A stretch of DNA of 56,592 nucleotides from Gemmatimonadales bacterium (GCA_025935995.1 JAICUF010000007.1:1-56592), one strand, 5' to 3'; shown: positions 36,113 to 45,534, counted from the stretch's first letter. Numbers and translations: made by a program. Notes: generated by a model from the sequence alone, not told the origin.

Positions 36113-39100
36113 GCGCCGGCCCCCCACTCGAGCATCGCGGCGACGCGGCCGCGGACGAGCGGCATCGGATCGGAGCGCACGACTTCGGTGGCCACCGCGT
36201 CGCCGATGATGGCGAGGGCGAGCCCGGCGGCGAGCCGGCGGCGCTCGTCGGGCGACGTGCGTGCCGTTTCCCGCAGCTCGGCCAGCGGGGCCACGTCCAT
36301 CACCGCCTCGGCCGCGTCGGCCCGGCGGACGTCGGCGGGCAGGGTGTCGGCCTCGCCGCGGAGGAGCCGCGCCACGGCCGCGGCGGCGCGGACCCGCGTC
36401 TCGCCGTCGGCGCGAAGCTCGTCGAGCGCGTCGGCCGCGGGGCCCTGCGGCGCCGCGTTGGCCAGGAGCAGCGCGACCCCGCGCCGCGTGTCGGGATCGG
36501 GGTCGGCCGCCATCCCGGCGACGAGATCCTCGCGACCGGTGACCGCGGCGGCCCGCGCGGCCTGGCGACGGACGGCGGTCACCGGATCGCGCGTGAGCGC
36601 CGCAAGCTGCTCGCCGTCGGCGAGGTCGGGCCGTTCGAGCCAGAGCGCGACGAGCGCGCCCCGCGCGGCGGGCGATGCGCTCCGGCCCAGCGGTGCCGCG
36701 AGCGCCGCGACGCCGGGGTGGCGGATCTGCGCCAGCACGCGGGTGAGCGTGGGGAGGTGCCGCTCCGACTCCATGAGCGGTGCCGCGGCGGCGGCGAAGC
36801 CTTCGAACGAGTGCTGCGCCCGCGACGCGATCTCGCGGAGCACCGCCGGATCCTCGTCGGGCCGGAGCGAGCGAAGGAGCGCCGGCATCGTTTCGCCGGC
36901 GTCGGCCCGGTCGAGCAGTGCGATGCCCTGCTGCCGCACGAGCACGCTCGGATCGGCCACCGCCGTCCGCGCCGCGGCCACGAGCGCCTCGCCCTCGAGC
37001 ATCGGCGTCACCGCGGCCAGCGCGGCCGCCCGCACCTCCGCGCTCGGATCGCCGCGGAGCACGGCAAGGAGCGCGTCCCGGCTCCGCTCGCCGTGGAAGG
37101 CGCGGAGCCCCGCCACCAGCCGCGCGCGCTCGGGCGCATCGAAGGTGCTCCGCATTCCTTCCGCCAGCTCCTGAGCGACGTCCTCCCGCGTGGATGCGGA
37201 CAGCGCTCGCAGCTCGAGACTCCTCGACTGGCGGAGCCGCTGGCCCAGGACCCGGTACTCCGGGTCGTCGCGGAGCCGGCTCTGAATGAGTGCGCGCACC
37301 GGGCCCTCGTCGGCCATCGCGGCGATCTCGCCCACCATGCTTTCGCCCTCGAACGCGCCCAGCGCGAGCGCGGCCGCGGCCCGCACCGCGGCCGGCTGGT
37401 CGCTCCGCCCCGCGGCGACGAGCGCCGACTCGCCGCCGGGCGCCTCGAGAATTCCGGTGCCGAGAGCGGCGCGCTCCCGCACCTCCGCGGACGGGTCGGC
37501 GGCGAGCAGCTGCAGGAGTCTGGGCCCCTGGTCGGCGCGGCCGAGCCGCACGACGGCGTCCACCGCGCGCGCGCGGACGTCGGCGTCGGGATCGTCGAGC
37601 GCGGTGACGGCCAGCGGCGCCGCCGCTTCGCCGAGCGCGCCGAGCGAGGCGACCGCTTCCCGCCGCACGGCGGGATCGGGATCGCCGGCGAGGGGACCGA
37701 TCAGCGGCAGGGGGTCATCGGCATGCACCTGGCGCAGCGTCCGGATGAGCGCGATCCGGCTGGCGGAGTCGTGGCCCGCGATCAGCGTGTCGAGGAGGGC
37801 CCGCACCCGCCCGGGCTCGAGCTGCGCCACGGCGCCGACGATCGCCTCGCGCAGTTCGGGGCCGGCCGTCTCGAAGGCCCGCATCAGCGCCGGCACCGCG
37901 CCGACGTTGCCCGCGCGGGTGAGCGCGCGCGCGGCGGCGACCTGCACGGAGGGCTCGGTGTCGGTCAGGAGCGGCACCAGCTCGTCGCCCAGCTGCCGCG
38001 CGCCGGCGTCGGCCACGGCGAGGGCGGCGGCTTCGCGCACCGCCGGCACCGGATCGGCCAGGAGCCGGCGGAATTCGGCGGCGCCGTTGGGCGCCCGGAT
38101 CGCGCCCAGCGCACGGACCGCCGCCGCGCGCACCGCCGGCTCGGGATCACCGGTACGACTCCGGAGCGCGGGCGCCGCCTCGGCGGTGCCGAGCTCGCCC
38201 AGGAGCTCGACGGCGGCGCTGCGCACCGGCTCCGCCGGGTCGGTGACGGCGCCGAGTGCCGCGGGCACGGCGTCGCGTGCGCCGAAGCCGCGGAGGGTGT
38301 CGAAGGCCGCGGCGCGCACCGCCGCGTCGCTGTCGCTCGACGCCGTGCGGATGAGCTCGGGCGCGAGATCCCGGCGGCCGGCACGGCGGACCGCGTCGAC
38401 CATCGCGAGCCGCACGCGGGGCGAGCGGTGGAGCAGCAGCTCGGCGAGGAGCTCCCGTGCGCCGGCGATGGCGAGCTTGACCAGGAGCTCGCCGGCATCG
38501 CCGGCGCGCTCATCGCGCTCGATCATCCCCACCAGCCGGGCCGGCACCCCGAGTCGCTCGAGCGCGACGGCGGCACGGCTCCGGATCTCGGGATCGGCGT
38601 CGTCCAGCGCCACGAGGAGCGGACCCTCGGCGATCTCGCCGATCTGCTCCAGCGCCTCGACGCTTCGCATGCGAACCCACCAGGCGGGATCGCCCAGCGT
38701 GCGCACCAGCCGGTCGATCACGTCGGCGCTGCCGAACTGCCCCAGCGCTCCGGCGATCCGCGCGCGCACGAACGGCGCGGGATCGCTGAGGAGGTGCTCG
38801 AGGAGATAGGGGACGGCGCGACGGTCGCCCAGCCGGCCGAGGGCGGTGGCGGCCTTGGCGCGGACCTCGTCCTGGAGATCGCCGAGACTCCGCACCAGCA
38901 CCGGGAAGGCGCGCTGCGCGCCGACGTCGCCCAGGACGTTGGCGGCCCACGCGCGGGCCGGCTCGCGGCCCGGCTGTTCCAGCAGCGGAAGCAGCGGATC
39001 CACCACGAGCTCCCCGTGGCGGCTCAGGATGTCGGCGATGCGGGGCGCGAGCCACGCCTCCGAGGTCCGGAGCGCGTCGATCAGCGGTCCCACCGCCTGC

Positions 39101-39603
39101 GGGTCGGCGATGCGCGCCAGCGCGCGCAGCGCGATCTCCCGGACGTCCGCGTCCTCGGTCCGCGTCGCCTGCACCGTTTCGAGGAGGACCGGGACCGCCT
39201 TGGCGCTCCCGACCCGGCCGAGCAGCTCGGCGGCGAAGGCGCGGTCGCGCCACTGCCGCGCGTTCCGGAGCCGTTCGATGTACTTGTCCACGAGCCCCAG
39301 CCGATCGTACGCCTCGAGGAGCCACGCGGGGCGGTCGGTCGCGTTCCGCGCCTGCTCCTCGAGCACCGCCTCCAGCGCCTCGAGATCGTAGAGGGTGTCG
39401 GCGCGGAGGATGGCGGGATTGAGGAGGGCGCGCTCGTCGGCGGCCAGGCCCGCGACCATGTCGCGATAGACGCCCTTCCGCACCGCGAGCCGCCGCTCGA
39501 GCCGCGTGAGCCAGGCGGTGTAGAAGAACCACGCCGCCACCGCGATGACGCCGAGGACGACCATCGCCGCCGCGGCGATGAGGATGATGGTGAGGGCGCT
39601 CAC
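36109..39603 (-). CDS. Large membrane-anchored HEAT-repeat protein
   Basis: A 1,164-residue protein with one N-terminal transmembrane helix (about 5-30) and then an almost unbroken solenoid of about 30 HEAT repeats of 31 residues, each with the pattern D-x-x-VR-x-x-A-x-x-ALG (DVREIALRALARIADPQAV, DEVRAKAATALGRLGDRRAV, PAVRREAVASLGALGEAAAP). GTG 39603 lies 7 nt after the HD-GYP gene, and the stop overlaps the GT2 start. Context suggests a scaffold for the polysaccharide synthase. The Ala/Glu/Arg-rich repeats create a long false open frame on the other strand. Confidence 0.93.
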   Translation of the reverse strand: MSALTIILIAAAAMVVLGVIAVAAWFFYTAWLTRLERRLAVRKGVYRDMVAGLAADERALLNPAILRADTLYDLEALEAVLEEQARNATDRPAWLLEAYDRLGLVDKYIERLRNARQWRDRAFAAELLGRVGSAKAVPVLLETVQATRTEDADVREIALRALARIADPQAVGPLIDALRTSEAWLAPRIADILSRHGELVVDPLLPLLEQPGREPARAWAANVLGDVGAQRAFPVLVRSLGDLQDEVRAKAATALGRLGDRRAVPYLLEHLLSDPAPFVRARIAGALGQFGSADVIDRLVRTLGDPAWWVRMRSVEALEQIGEIAEGPLLVALDDADPEIRSRAAVALERLGVPARLVGMIERDERAGDAGELLVKLAIAGARELLAELLLHRSPRVRLAMVDAVRRAGRRDLAPELIRTASSDSDAAVRAAAFDTLRGFGARDAVPAALGAVTDPAEPVRSAAVELLGELGTAEAAPALRSRTGDPEPAVRAAAVRALGAIRAPNGAAEFRRLLADPVPAVREAAALAVADAGARQLGDELVPLLTDTEPSVQVAAARALTRAGNVGAVPALMRAFETAGPELREAIVGAVAQLEPGRVRALLDTLIAGHDSASRIALIRTLRQVHADDPLPLIGPLAGDPDPAVRREAVASLGALGEAAAPLAVTALDDPDADVRARAVDAVVRLGRADQGPRLLQLLAADPSAEVRERAALGTGILEAPGGESALVAAGRSDQPAAVRAAAALALGAFEGESMVGEIAAMADEGPVRALIQSRLRDDPEYRVLGQRLRQSRSLELRALSASTREDVAQELAEGMRSTFDAPERARLVAGLRAFHGERSRDALLAVLRGDPSAEVRAAALAAVTPMLEGEALVAAARTAVADPSVLVRQQGIALLDRADAGETMPALLRSLRPDEDPAVLREIASRAQHSFEGFAAAAAPLMESERHLPTLTRVLAQIRHPGVAALAAPLGRSASPAARGALVALWLERPDLADGEQLAALTRDPVTAVRRQAARAAAVTGREDLVAGMAADPDPDTRRGVALLLANAAPQGPAADALDELRADGETRVRAAAAVARLLRGEADTLPADVRRADAAEAVMDVAPLAELRETARTSPDERRRLAAGLALAIIGDAVATEVVRSDPMPLVRGRVAAMLEWGAGA

Positions 39604-39610
39604 GGGAGGC

Positions 39611-40666
39611 TCATCCGTCGTCCACGAAGGTCAGCATCTGCCGCTGGGTGACGACGCGCTCGAGGGCGCGGTGGACGGCGGGATCGAGCGCGCTGCCGAT
39701 CAGATCGCGCAGCCGCTCCACGGCGAAATGCGCGTCCATCTTTTCCTGATAGGGACGCGAGGTGGTGAGGGCATCGTAGATCTCCACCGCGCCGATCACG
39801 CGCGCGCCGAAGGGGATCGCCGGACCCGCGAGCCCGTCCGGGTAGCCCAGGCCGTCCCAGCGCTCGTGGTGCCCGCGCACGTATTCGATCACGCCCTGAA
39901 GGTGCACCAGCGGACTCAGGATCTGCGAGCCCACCACCACATGCCGCTTGACCTGCTCGTACTCCTCGTCGGTGAGCGGGCCCTGCTTGTTGAGGATGTC
40001 CTCGCGGATCCCGATCTTGCCGATGTCGTGCAGCCGGCCGGCGGTGCGCACCCGCTCCACTTCCTCATCGTCCGAGCCGAGCTCCGAGGCGACCATCGCC
40101 GAGAGATCGGCGACCCGCGCGGAGTGCCCGCGGAGAAACGGGTCCTTCGCCTCGAGGGCGTTGACGAGGGCCTCGAGGGTCGCGATCGAAATGCGCTCCA
40201 GGCTGGCCCGCTCCCGGGTGAGCTCGGCCGAGCGCGCCGCCACTTCCTCCTCGAGCTGCCGGTGCGCGCGCTGCTCGCCGAGCTGCACGGCGCGCGCGGC
40301 GAGCGCCCGCTGGATGGCGCGCCCGAGCACCGCGAGATCCACCGGCTTGGTGAGGTAGTCCATCGCACCGCGCTGCATGCAGAGCGCGGCGGTGGTCGCG
40401 TCGTTGACGGCGGTGAGCATGAGGATCGCGGTGCCCGGCAGCGCCTCGAGGATTCGGGGAACCAGCTCGATGCCGTTCACGTCGGGGAGGCCGACGTCGA
40501 GCAGGACGCAGGCGGGCCCGGCGGCCAGCGCGCGGAGGGTCTCGTCGGCGGTGGCGGCGGTGGCGACGTCGAAGCCCTGCTGCTGAAGGTAGCGCCGGAG
40601 GGGACCGCGGATGGATTCCTCGTCGTCCACGACGAGTATGCTCACCGGTGCATCGGCCAGGGTCAC
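39611..40666 (-). CDS. Response regulator with HD-GYP c-di-GMP phosphodiesterase domain
   Basis: Cytosolic protein of 351 residues: receiver (about 8-125) with VVDDEE, phospho-acceptor Asp in CVLLDVGLPDVNG, Thr in LMLTAV and Lys in YLTKPVD; a coiled-coil linker; and HD-GYP (about 160-345) with RGHSARVADL, RLHDIGKIGIREDIL and HHERWDGLGYPDGL. HD-GYP proteins hydrolyse c-di-GMP to pGpG or GMP. The start is GTG with GGAG upstream. It heads an operon with the HEAT and GT2 genes, so it may tune polymer synthesis. No cognate kinase is adjacent. Confidence 0.96.
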   Translation of the reverse strand: MTLADAPVSILVVDDEESIRGPLRRYLQQQGFDVATAATADETLRALAAGPACVLLDVGLPDVNGIELVPRILEALPGTAILMLTAVNDATTAALCMQRGAMDYLTKPVDLAVLGRAIQRALAARAVQLGEQRAHRQLEEEVAARSAELTRERASLERISIATLEALVNALEAKDPFLRGHSARVADLSAMVASELGSDDEEVERVRTAGRLHDIGKIGIREDILNKQGPLTDEEYEQVKRHVVVGSQILSPLVHLQGVIEYVRGHHERWDGLGYPDGLAGPAIPFGARVIGAVEIYDALTTSRPYQEKMDAHFAVERLRDLIGSALDPAVHRALERVVTQRQMLTFVDDG

Positions 40667-40723
40667 GGGCGCTCCAGCGCGGGCGGGAGGTCGAGGAAGC
40701 TTAGGCGCGGCCGGTCGGGAGAG

Positions 40724-41515
40724 CTAGGGCGCGGCCCGCCGGCGAAGGTCGGCCAGCACGTCGGCGTGCTCGGTGTATTCCGGCCGGCGTGCCGCCGACT
40801 CGGCCGCATCGTGCGCGCGGAAGTCGGCCAGCGCGCGCCGGAGCGCGGTGCTGTCGCGGTCGAACTCCGCGACCTGCGCCCGCACGGCATAGGCGAGGAG
40901 ATATCCCGGGGAACGGAGCAGCATCGAGTCGGCCAGGGCTCGCGCCTCCGGGAGCTCGCCGACCTCCGCGTGCAGGATCGCGGCATGATAGCGCTCGTCG
41001 TTCGTCGCGCTGTCGAGCTGCGCGTAGGCGCCGAGCGCCATGGGGGTGAAGTTCACCACCGTGGCGCTGTCGCCGCGGGCCGCCGCCTCCATCACGCGGT
41101 TGTTGAGCCGGAGAAACCGCTCCGACGGGCTCAGCTTGCTGATGTCGGGCGCGCGGCCGCTCGGAAGAGTGCCACCGGGATCGCCCGAGCGCGGCGCGCC
41201 CGACGGCGCGGCATTGCCCGCGTTCGCCATGTCGGGCACCGCCGCCGCCGGCCGATCGTGCAGCACCTTCATCGCGATGATCGCGAGCAGCGCGGCCACC
41301 GCGGCGCCGGCGAAGATCCAGGCCTTGCGTTCGGAGCCGCGGCTCGAGCCGCCGGTCGGTTGCCCGCACCGGTGACAGAACCGGGCCTGCGCCGACAATT
41401 CCGCATGACACGCCGCGCACGTCCGGGGGCCCACGCGGGCGCCGCAGGCGCTGCAGTAGGCCCCCGTCGCCGGGGCACCGCAGGAGGGACAGGTTCTGGC
41501 CGTCTGGTCGCTCAC
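40724..41515 (-). CDS. Double zinc-ribbon, single-pass membrane protein
   Basis: A 263-residue protein: CPSCGAPATGAYCSACG and CAACHAELSAQARFCHRCG form two zinc ribbons (residues 9-52), then a transmembrane helix (about 66-84, AWIFAGAAVAALLAIIAMKV), a disordered Pro/Gly/Ser linker and a TPR-like helical C-terminus (GELPEARALADSMLLRSPGYL). GGGAG lies 5 nt before GTG 41515. It ends 57 nt before the HD-GYP gene and could be the first gene of that operon, with the periplasmic TPR part as a binding module. Confidence 0.85.
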   Translation of the reverse strand: MSDQTARTCPSCGAPATGAYCSACGARVGPRTCAACHAELSAQARFCHRCGQPTGGSSRGSERKAWIFAGAAVAALLAIIAMKVLHDRPAAAVPDMANAGNAAPSGAPRSGDPGGTLPSGRAPDISKLSPSERFLRLNNRVMEAAARGDSATVVNFTPMALGAYAQLDSATNDERYHAAILHAEVGELPEARALADSMLLRSPGYLLAYAVRAQVAEFDRDSTALRRALADFRAHDAAESAARRPEYTEHADVLADLRRRAAP

Positions 41516-41630
41516 ATCCGCTCCCGGAACGAGATCAATGGGATGTCAAAAATCTAATCAGGTGATGCCGCCGCCGCCTCTGGCGCGGGCCTCTGGCTGG
41601 TGTTAGGATCAGGCCAGCCAGGAGATCTCC

Positions 41631-41933
41631 GTGGCGCTTTCCCCACAACCGCATTTCGGCTCGCTTGCCACCTCGCTCTCGGCGCAGGCCGAGCGGCATA
41701 TGGGCGATCTTGCCCGGAGCGACCGCTGCTGGAGCGTGTACCTCGAGACCCGCCTCGATCCCCTCGGCGGGATGCGCGGGCGCGCCTGCCTCGCCGGCCG
41801 GCTCCACTTCGTGGACGGGCCGCGCCGGCTCACCACCGCGTGGATCTTCGTGGGCGACAGCGACCAGGAGATCGTCTCGCGCTTCAACGAGTTCAGCCCG
41901 ATGGAGCTCTGGCGGCTGGCCGAAAGCCTGTAG
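41631..41933 (+). CDS. Small protein of unknown function
   Basis: A 100-residue soluble protein starting at GTG with GGAG 7 nt upstream. The pattern is mixed (SVYLETRLDPLGGMRGRACL, RRLTTAWIFVGDSDQEIV) with no signal peptide or known domain. It is divergent from the zinc-ribbon gene; a TAGGAT at 41605-41610 could be its -10 box. It ends 46 nt before glnA. Confidence 0.72.
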   Translation: MALSPQPHFGSLATSLSAQAERHMGDLARSDRCWSVYLETRLDPLGGMRGRACLAGRLHFVDGPRRLTTAWIFVGDSDQEIVSRFNEFSPMELWRLAESL

Positions 41934-41966
41934 CGCCGTGCCGTAGCGCCCCCTCCGGGCGCCCTC

Positions 41967-41972
41967 TACATT
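41967..41972 (+). promoter_or_regulatory. -10-like TACATT, possible leaderless start of glnA
   Basis: TANNNT box 7 nt before the glnA ATG at 41980; no ribosome-binding site. Confidence 0.45.
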
Positions 41973-41979
41973 GGGGCCC

Positions 41980-43362
41980 ATGACTCCCCCGCCGCCGGCT
42001 CCGCGCGCCCTCACCGACTTTCCCACCGATCTCTCCGGCGCCTCGCGCGCCGATATCCTCGAGCTGGCCGGCGGCTACGGCGTGGACTTCCTGCGCCTCC
42101 AGTTCACCGACATCCTCGGCGTCAACAAGAACGTCGAAGTGCCGCGGAGCCAGTTCGCCAAGGCGCTCGACGGCGAGATCATGTTCGACGGCTCGTCGAT
42201 CGAGGGCTTCGTGCGGATCGAGGAGTCGGACATGCTGCTCAAGCCCGAGCTGGCCACCTTCCGCGTCCTCCCGGGCGACGACGAGGGCGGACGGATCGCG
42301 CGACTCCTCTGCGACATCTACACGCCCGACGAGGCGCCCTTCGCCGGATGCCCGCGGCTCACCCTCAAGCGCCAGCTTGAGCGCGCCGCCGCCATGGGCT
42401 ACTCGATGATGGCGGGCTGCGAGGCGGAGTTCTTCCTCTTCGAGCGGAGCGCCGCCGGGGGGCCCAGCACCGTCACCCACGACGACGCGGCCTACTTCGA
42501 CCTCGGCCCGATCGACAAGGGCGAGGAGATCCGGCGCGTCATCGTCGAACAGCTCGTGCTCATGGGCTTCGAGGTGGAGGCGGCGCACCACGAGGTGGCG
42601 CGGGGCCAGCACGAGATCGACTTCCGCTACGCCGACGCGCTCACCACCGCCGACAATCTCGCCACCTTCAAGTTCATCGTCCGGAACGTGGCGAGCCGGT
42701 ACGGGTACTTCGCGTCGTTCATGCCCAAGCCGATCCAGGGGATCAACGGCAGCGGCATGCACACGCACCAATCGCTCTTCCGCGGCCGCGACAACGCCTT
42801 CTTCGATCCCGCGGCCGAGCACCAGCTCTCGCGGGTGGCGCTCAGCTACATCGAGGGCCTGCTGCAGCACGCCCGCGGATTCTGCGCCATCACCAACCCC
42901 CTGGTCAACAGCTACAAGCGGCTGGTTCCGGGCTACGAGGCGCCGGTGAACGTCGCCTGGTCGATGCGGAACCGCTCCCCGCTGGTGCGCATCCCCGACC
43001 GGCGCGGCGCCGGCACGCGCTGCGAGCTCCGCATGCCCGACCCGAGCTGCAATCCGTACCTGGCGCTCGCCGTGCAGCTCGCCGCCGGCCTCGACGGCAT
43101 CGAGCACGAGCTCGAGGCGCGCGAGCCGGTCAACCGCAACATCTTCCGCATGACGTATCGCGACCGCCGGAAGTACCGGATCGACGAGCTGCCGCGCGAC
43201 CTGCACGAGGCGCTCGAGATGCTGGAGAAGGACGACGTGGTCACGGCCGCGCTGGGTCCGCACCTCACCGAGCGGTTCCTCGAAGCCAAGCGCGAGGAAG
43301 TGCTGCAGTACAATCTGCAGGTGAGCCAGTGGGAGATCGACAGCTACCTGGGTCGCTACTAG
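41980..43362 (+). CDS. glnA: Glutamine synthetase, type I (alpha class)
   Basis: Catalyses ATP-dependent ligation of ammonia to glutamate. At 460 residues it fits the short GSI-alpha class. Motifs: FTDILGVNKNVEVPRSQF, MFDGSSIEGFVRIEESDM, GCEAEFFLF, the ATP region HQSLFRG and GMHTHQS, NPLVNSYKRLVPGYEAPV, the Glu flap NRSPLVRIPD, and a C-terminal WEIDSYLGRY. There is no adenylylation-site Tyr box, so feedback is probably direct. A Pro-rich 20-residue N-terminal extension is present. Its TAG stop shares CTAG with the convergent gene. Confidence 0.97.
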   Translation: MTPPPPAPRALTDFPTDLSGASRADILELAGGYGVDFLRLQFTDILGVNKNVEVPRSQFAKALDGEIMFDGSSIEGFVRIEESDMLLKPELATFRVLPGDDEGGRIARLLCDIYTPDEAPFAGCPRLTLKRQLERAAAMGYSMMAGCEAEFFLFERSAAGGPSTVTHDDAAYFDLGPIDKGEEIRRVIVEQLVLMGFEVEAAHHEVARGQHEIDFRYADALTTADNLATFKFIVRNVASRYGYFASFMPKPIQGINGSGMHTHQSLFRGRDNAFFDPAAEHQLSRVALSYIEGLLQHARGFCAITNPLVNSYKRLVPGYEAPVNVAWSMRNRSPLVRIPDRRGAGTRCELRMPDPSCNPYLALAVQLAAGLDGIEHELEAREPVNRNIFRMTYRDRRKYRIDELPRDLHEALEMLEKDDVVTAALGPHLTERFLEAKREEVLQYNLQVSQWEIDSYLGRY

Positions 43363-44129
43363 GGCCGGCGCAGCGTGAGCCGCACGCGTCCCACCGTGAG
43401 CGGCAGGTCGAGCTGGACCGGCAGGCGCCGCGCGTCCTCCGTGAGCCAGACGCGACTGGTGGTGCCGGCGGCGGTGAGGCGAAGCGCGAGGCAGGGGACC
43501 GCGCGGCCGTCGCCCAGGGTGACCGACTCGCGGCCGGTGACGTTCAGCATCACGGGATTGTAGCCGTTCCGGAAGTAGCCGCGGAGCACACGCGCGTCGC
43601 CGGGCGAGAGCGGGAGGGTACGCAGGTAGTAGAGGAAGGCGAGCTCGTCCAGCGGCGTCGCGGGGGCGACCCAGTCGCGCGCGTTCGCGGGATCACCGGT
43701 CTCGCGATACCGGAGGGAGTCGGGGACGATCTCGTAGTGATGCTCGTCGGTGCGGCCGGCCACGGTGACCGAGCGGTCGAAGCGGCGCGACACGAAGGGC
43801 TCGATGCCGGTCCAGGACGTCATCGCGTACGACGACCGGAGTCCGGGCGGCCCTCCCGCGCCGCGCAGCGTGAAGACATAGACGGGGCGGCCGCGCACCG
43901 CGTCCATCCGGACGACGGTGATCGACGCCGAGCCGGCCGCCATCAGGCCGATGCGGGCATCGTAGTCGAGCGTCTCGCCCACGGCGAACGGGACCGGCGC
44001 CGCCGGCGGCCGGATCCGCCAGCCGGCCAGCAGCACGACCCCCGCCGCCAGCAGGATCCCCGGCGTCGTGGCACGCCGCCGAAATCGGGTTATTCTATCC
44101 GGTATGACGACCCCGGCCGACGACACCAT
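43359..44129 (-). CDS. DUF3108-type membrane-anchored or secreted protein
   Basis: A 256-residue protein with a basic N-terminus and one hydrophobic helix (TTPGILLAAGVVLLAGW), followed by a beta-rich domain resembling DUF3108: FAVGETLDYDARIGLMAAGSA, FVSRRFDRSVTVAGR, ELAFLYYLRTLPLSPGD, and TSRVWLTEDARRLPVQLD. Such proteins are periplasmic with unknown role. The start is uncertain; ATG 44129 is used, which overlaps the divergent gene by 26 bp. Confidence 0.78.
   Translation of the reverse strand: MVSSAGVVIPDRITRFRRRATTPGILLAAGVVLLAGWRIRPPAAPVPFAVGETLDYDARIGLMAAGSASITVVRMDAVRGRPVYVFTLRGAGGPPGLRSSYAMTSWTGIEPFVSRRFDRSVTVAGRTDEHHYEIVPDSLRYRETGDPANARDWVAPATPLDELAFLYYLRTLPLSPGDARVLRGYFRNGYNPVMLNVTGRESVTLGDGRAVPCLALRLTAAGTTSRVWLTEDARRLPVQLDLPLTVGRVRLTLRRP
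44091..44096 (+). promoter_or_regulatory. -10-like TATTCT, possible leaderless start
   Basis: TANNNT box 7 nt before the ATG at 44104; no ribosome-binding site. Confidence 0.42.
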
Positions 44130-44526
44130 CCCGCCGCCATCGCCGCCGCCGGTCCATCGGCGCCGCTCGAGGGTTCCGCTCGTCATCGCGCTGCTCATTC
44201 TGTCGCCCATCCTGGTCCTCGCGCTCTACACCGTGCTGGTGCTCAACTGGTCCTACTCCGACGGCGACCGCTCCGGATATCTGCAGAAGTTCTCGCGGCG
44301 CGGCTGGGTCTGTAAGACGTACGAGGGCGAGCTCGCCATGTCCACGGTGCCCGGTGTCGCCCCGACGATCTGGACCTTCAGCGTCCGCGACAAGGCGGTG
44401 GCCCGGAAGCTCAACGAGAACCTGGGCCGGAAGGTCGTCCTCCACTACAGCGAGCATCGCGGCGTGCCGACCACGTGCTTCGGCACCACCGACTACTACG
44501 TGGACAGCGTCCGCGCGATTCCGTAG
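44104..44526 (+). CDS. Conserved-looking single-pass membrane protein
   Basis: A 140-residue protein with a Pro-rich N-terminus (PPPSPPPVHRRRSRV), one transmembrane helix (about 25-46) and a small extracytoplasmic domain (SGYLQKFSRRGWVCKTYEGE, FSVRDKAVARKLNENLGRKV, VLHYSEHRGVPTTCFG) with two Cys that may pair. The domain resembles conserved unknown proteins sometimes labelled, I think wrongly, as phosphogluconate dehydrogenase. Function is unknown. The DUF72 gene follows after 6 nt. Confidence 0.78.
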   Translation: MTTPADDTIPPPSPPPVHRRRSRVPLVIALLILSPILVLALYTVLVLNWSYSDGDRSGYLQKFSRRGWVCKTYEGELAMSTVPGVAPTIWTFSVRDKAVARKLNENLGRKVVLHYSEHRGVPTTCFGTTDYYVDSVRAIP

Positions 44527-44532
44527 GCCGCG

Positions 44533-45534
44533 GTGAACCCGCACGATCCCGGGCCGGCCGCCGCCCGCGCGCGGGCCGACGCACTGCTGCCGGCGGACCC
44601 GCGCCCCATTCGCCTGGGAGACGGCGCGACCATCTCGATCGGCACGGCGGGCTGGACCGACGCCACGCTGACGACACCGGGCGTCTTCTACCCCGCACAT
44701 GCGACGTCGGCTGAAGACCGCCTCCGCTACTACGCCGAACTCTTCCCGCTCGTCGAAGTGGACTCCAGCTACTATGCCCTGCCGAGCCGCCGCTCGGCCG
44801 AGCTGTGGGTGGAGCGCACGCCCGCCGGCTTCACGATCAACCTGAAGGCCAACGCCCTCATGACCGGTCAGCCGAGCGAGGTGAGCCGGCTGCCGAAGGA
44901 CCTCCGGGAAGCGCTGCCCACCGCGCTGAGCGGCCGCGCGCGGATCTACGGCAAGGACCTGCCCGCCGAGCTGTACGATGCGGTGTGGGAGCGGTTTCGC
45001 CAGGCGCTCGAGCCGCTGCATGCGGCGGGCAAGCTGGGCGTCGTGCTGCTCCAGTACCCGCGGTGGTTCGTCCCGTCCCGCGAGAGCGCGGCCGAGCTGG
45101 TCGACGCGAGGCGCCGCCTCGGCGAGTTCGACGCGGCGGTCGAGTTCCGGAATCATCGGTGGCTCACCGGGCGGGTGCGCGCGCGGACGCTCGAGTTCCT
45201 GAGGGAGCACGATCTGCCGCACGTCATGGTGGACGGGCCGCAGGGACTGGAGAGCAGCGTGCCGCGCGAAGCGGCCGTGACCTCGCCGCGGCTGGCGGTG
45301 CTGCGCTGGCACGGACGGCGGGCGGAGACGTGGGAAATCCCGAACGTCTCCGTGGCCGAGCGCTTTCGCTACCTCTACGACCGGGAGGAGCTCTCGGAGT
45401 GGCTGCCGGGGATCATCGAGGCGGCGCGGGAGGTGAAGCGGCTGCACGTCATTCACAACAACTGCTACGCCAACTACGGCACCACCAACGCGCTCGAGCT
45501 GATGGCGCTCCTCCGCGACCGCGCGGCGGGCTAG
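44533..45534 (+). CDS. DUF72 family protein (YecE-like)
   Basis: Soluble TIM-barrel-like protein of 333 residues. DUF72 signatures are ISIGTAGWTDATL, GVFYPAHATSAEDRLRYYAE, LVEVDSSYYALPSRRSAELW, FTINLKANALMTGQ, LLQYPRWFVPSRES, DAAVEFRNHRW and IHNNCYANYGTTNALEL. The family has acidic residues in a barrel pocket suggesting metal or phosphate chemistry, but the reaction is unknown. It starts at GTG with no clear ribosome-binding site; probably coupled to the previous gene. Confidence 0.94.
   Translation: MNPHDPGPAAARARADALLPADPRPIRLGDGATISIGTAGWTDATLTTPGVFYPAHATSAEDRLRYYAELFPLVEVDSSYYALPSRRSAELWVERTPAGFTINLKANALMTGQPSEVSRLPKDLREALPTALSGRARIYGKDLPAELYDAVWERFRQALEPLHAAGKLGVVLLQYPRWFVPSRESAAELVDARRRLGEFDAAVEFRNHRWLTGRVRARTLEFLREHDLPHVMVDGPQGLESSVPREAAVTSPRLAVLRWHGRRAETWEIPNVSVAERFRYLYDREELSEWLPGIIEAAREVKRLHVIHNNCYANYGTTNALELMALLRDRAAG

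Noticed and set aside
36718-39651. Very long open frame (977 codons) antiparallel to the HEAT protein
   Set aside because: It is caused by the biased Ala/Arg/Glu repeat codons of the real gene; its translation is Arg/His-rich, with no domain or start signal.
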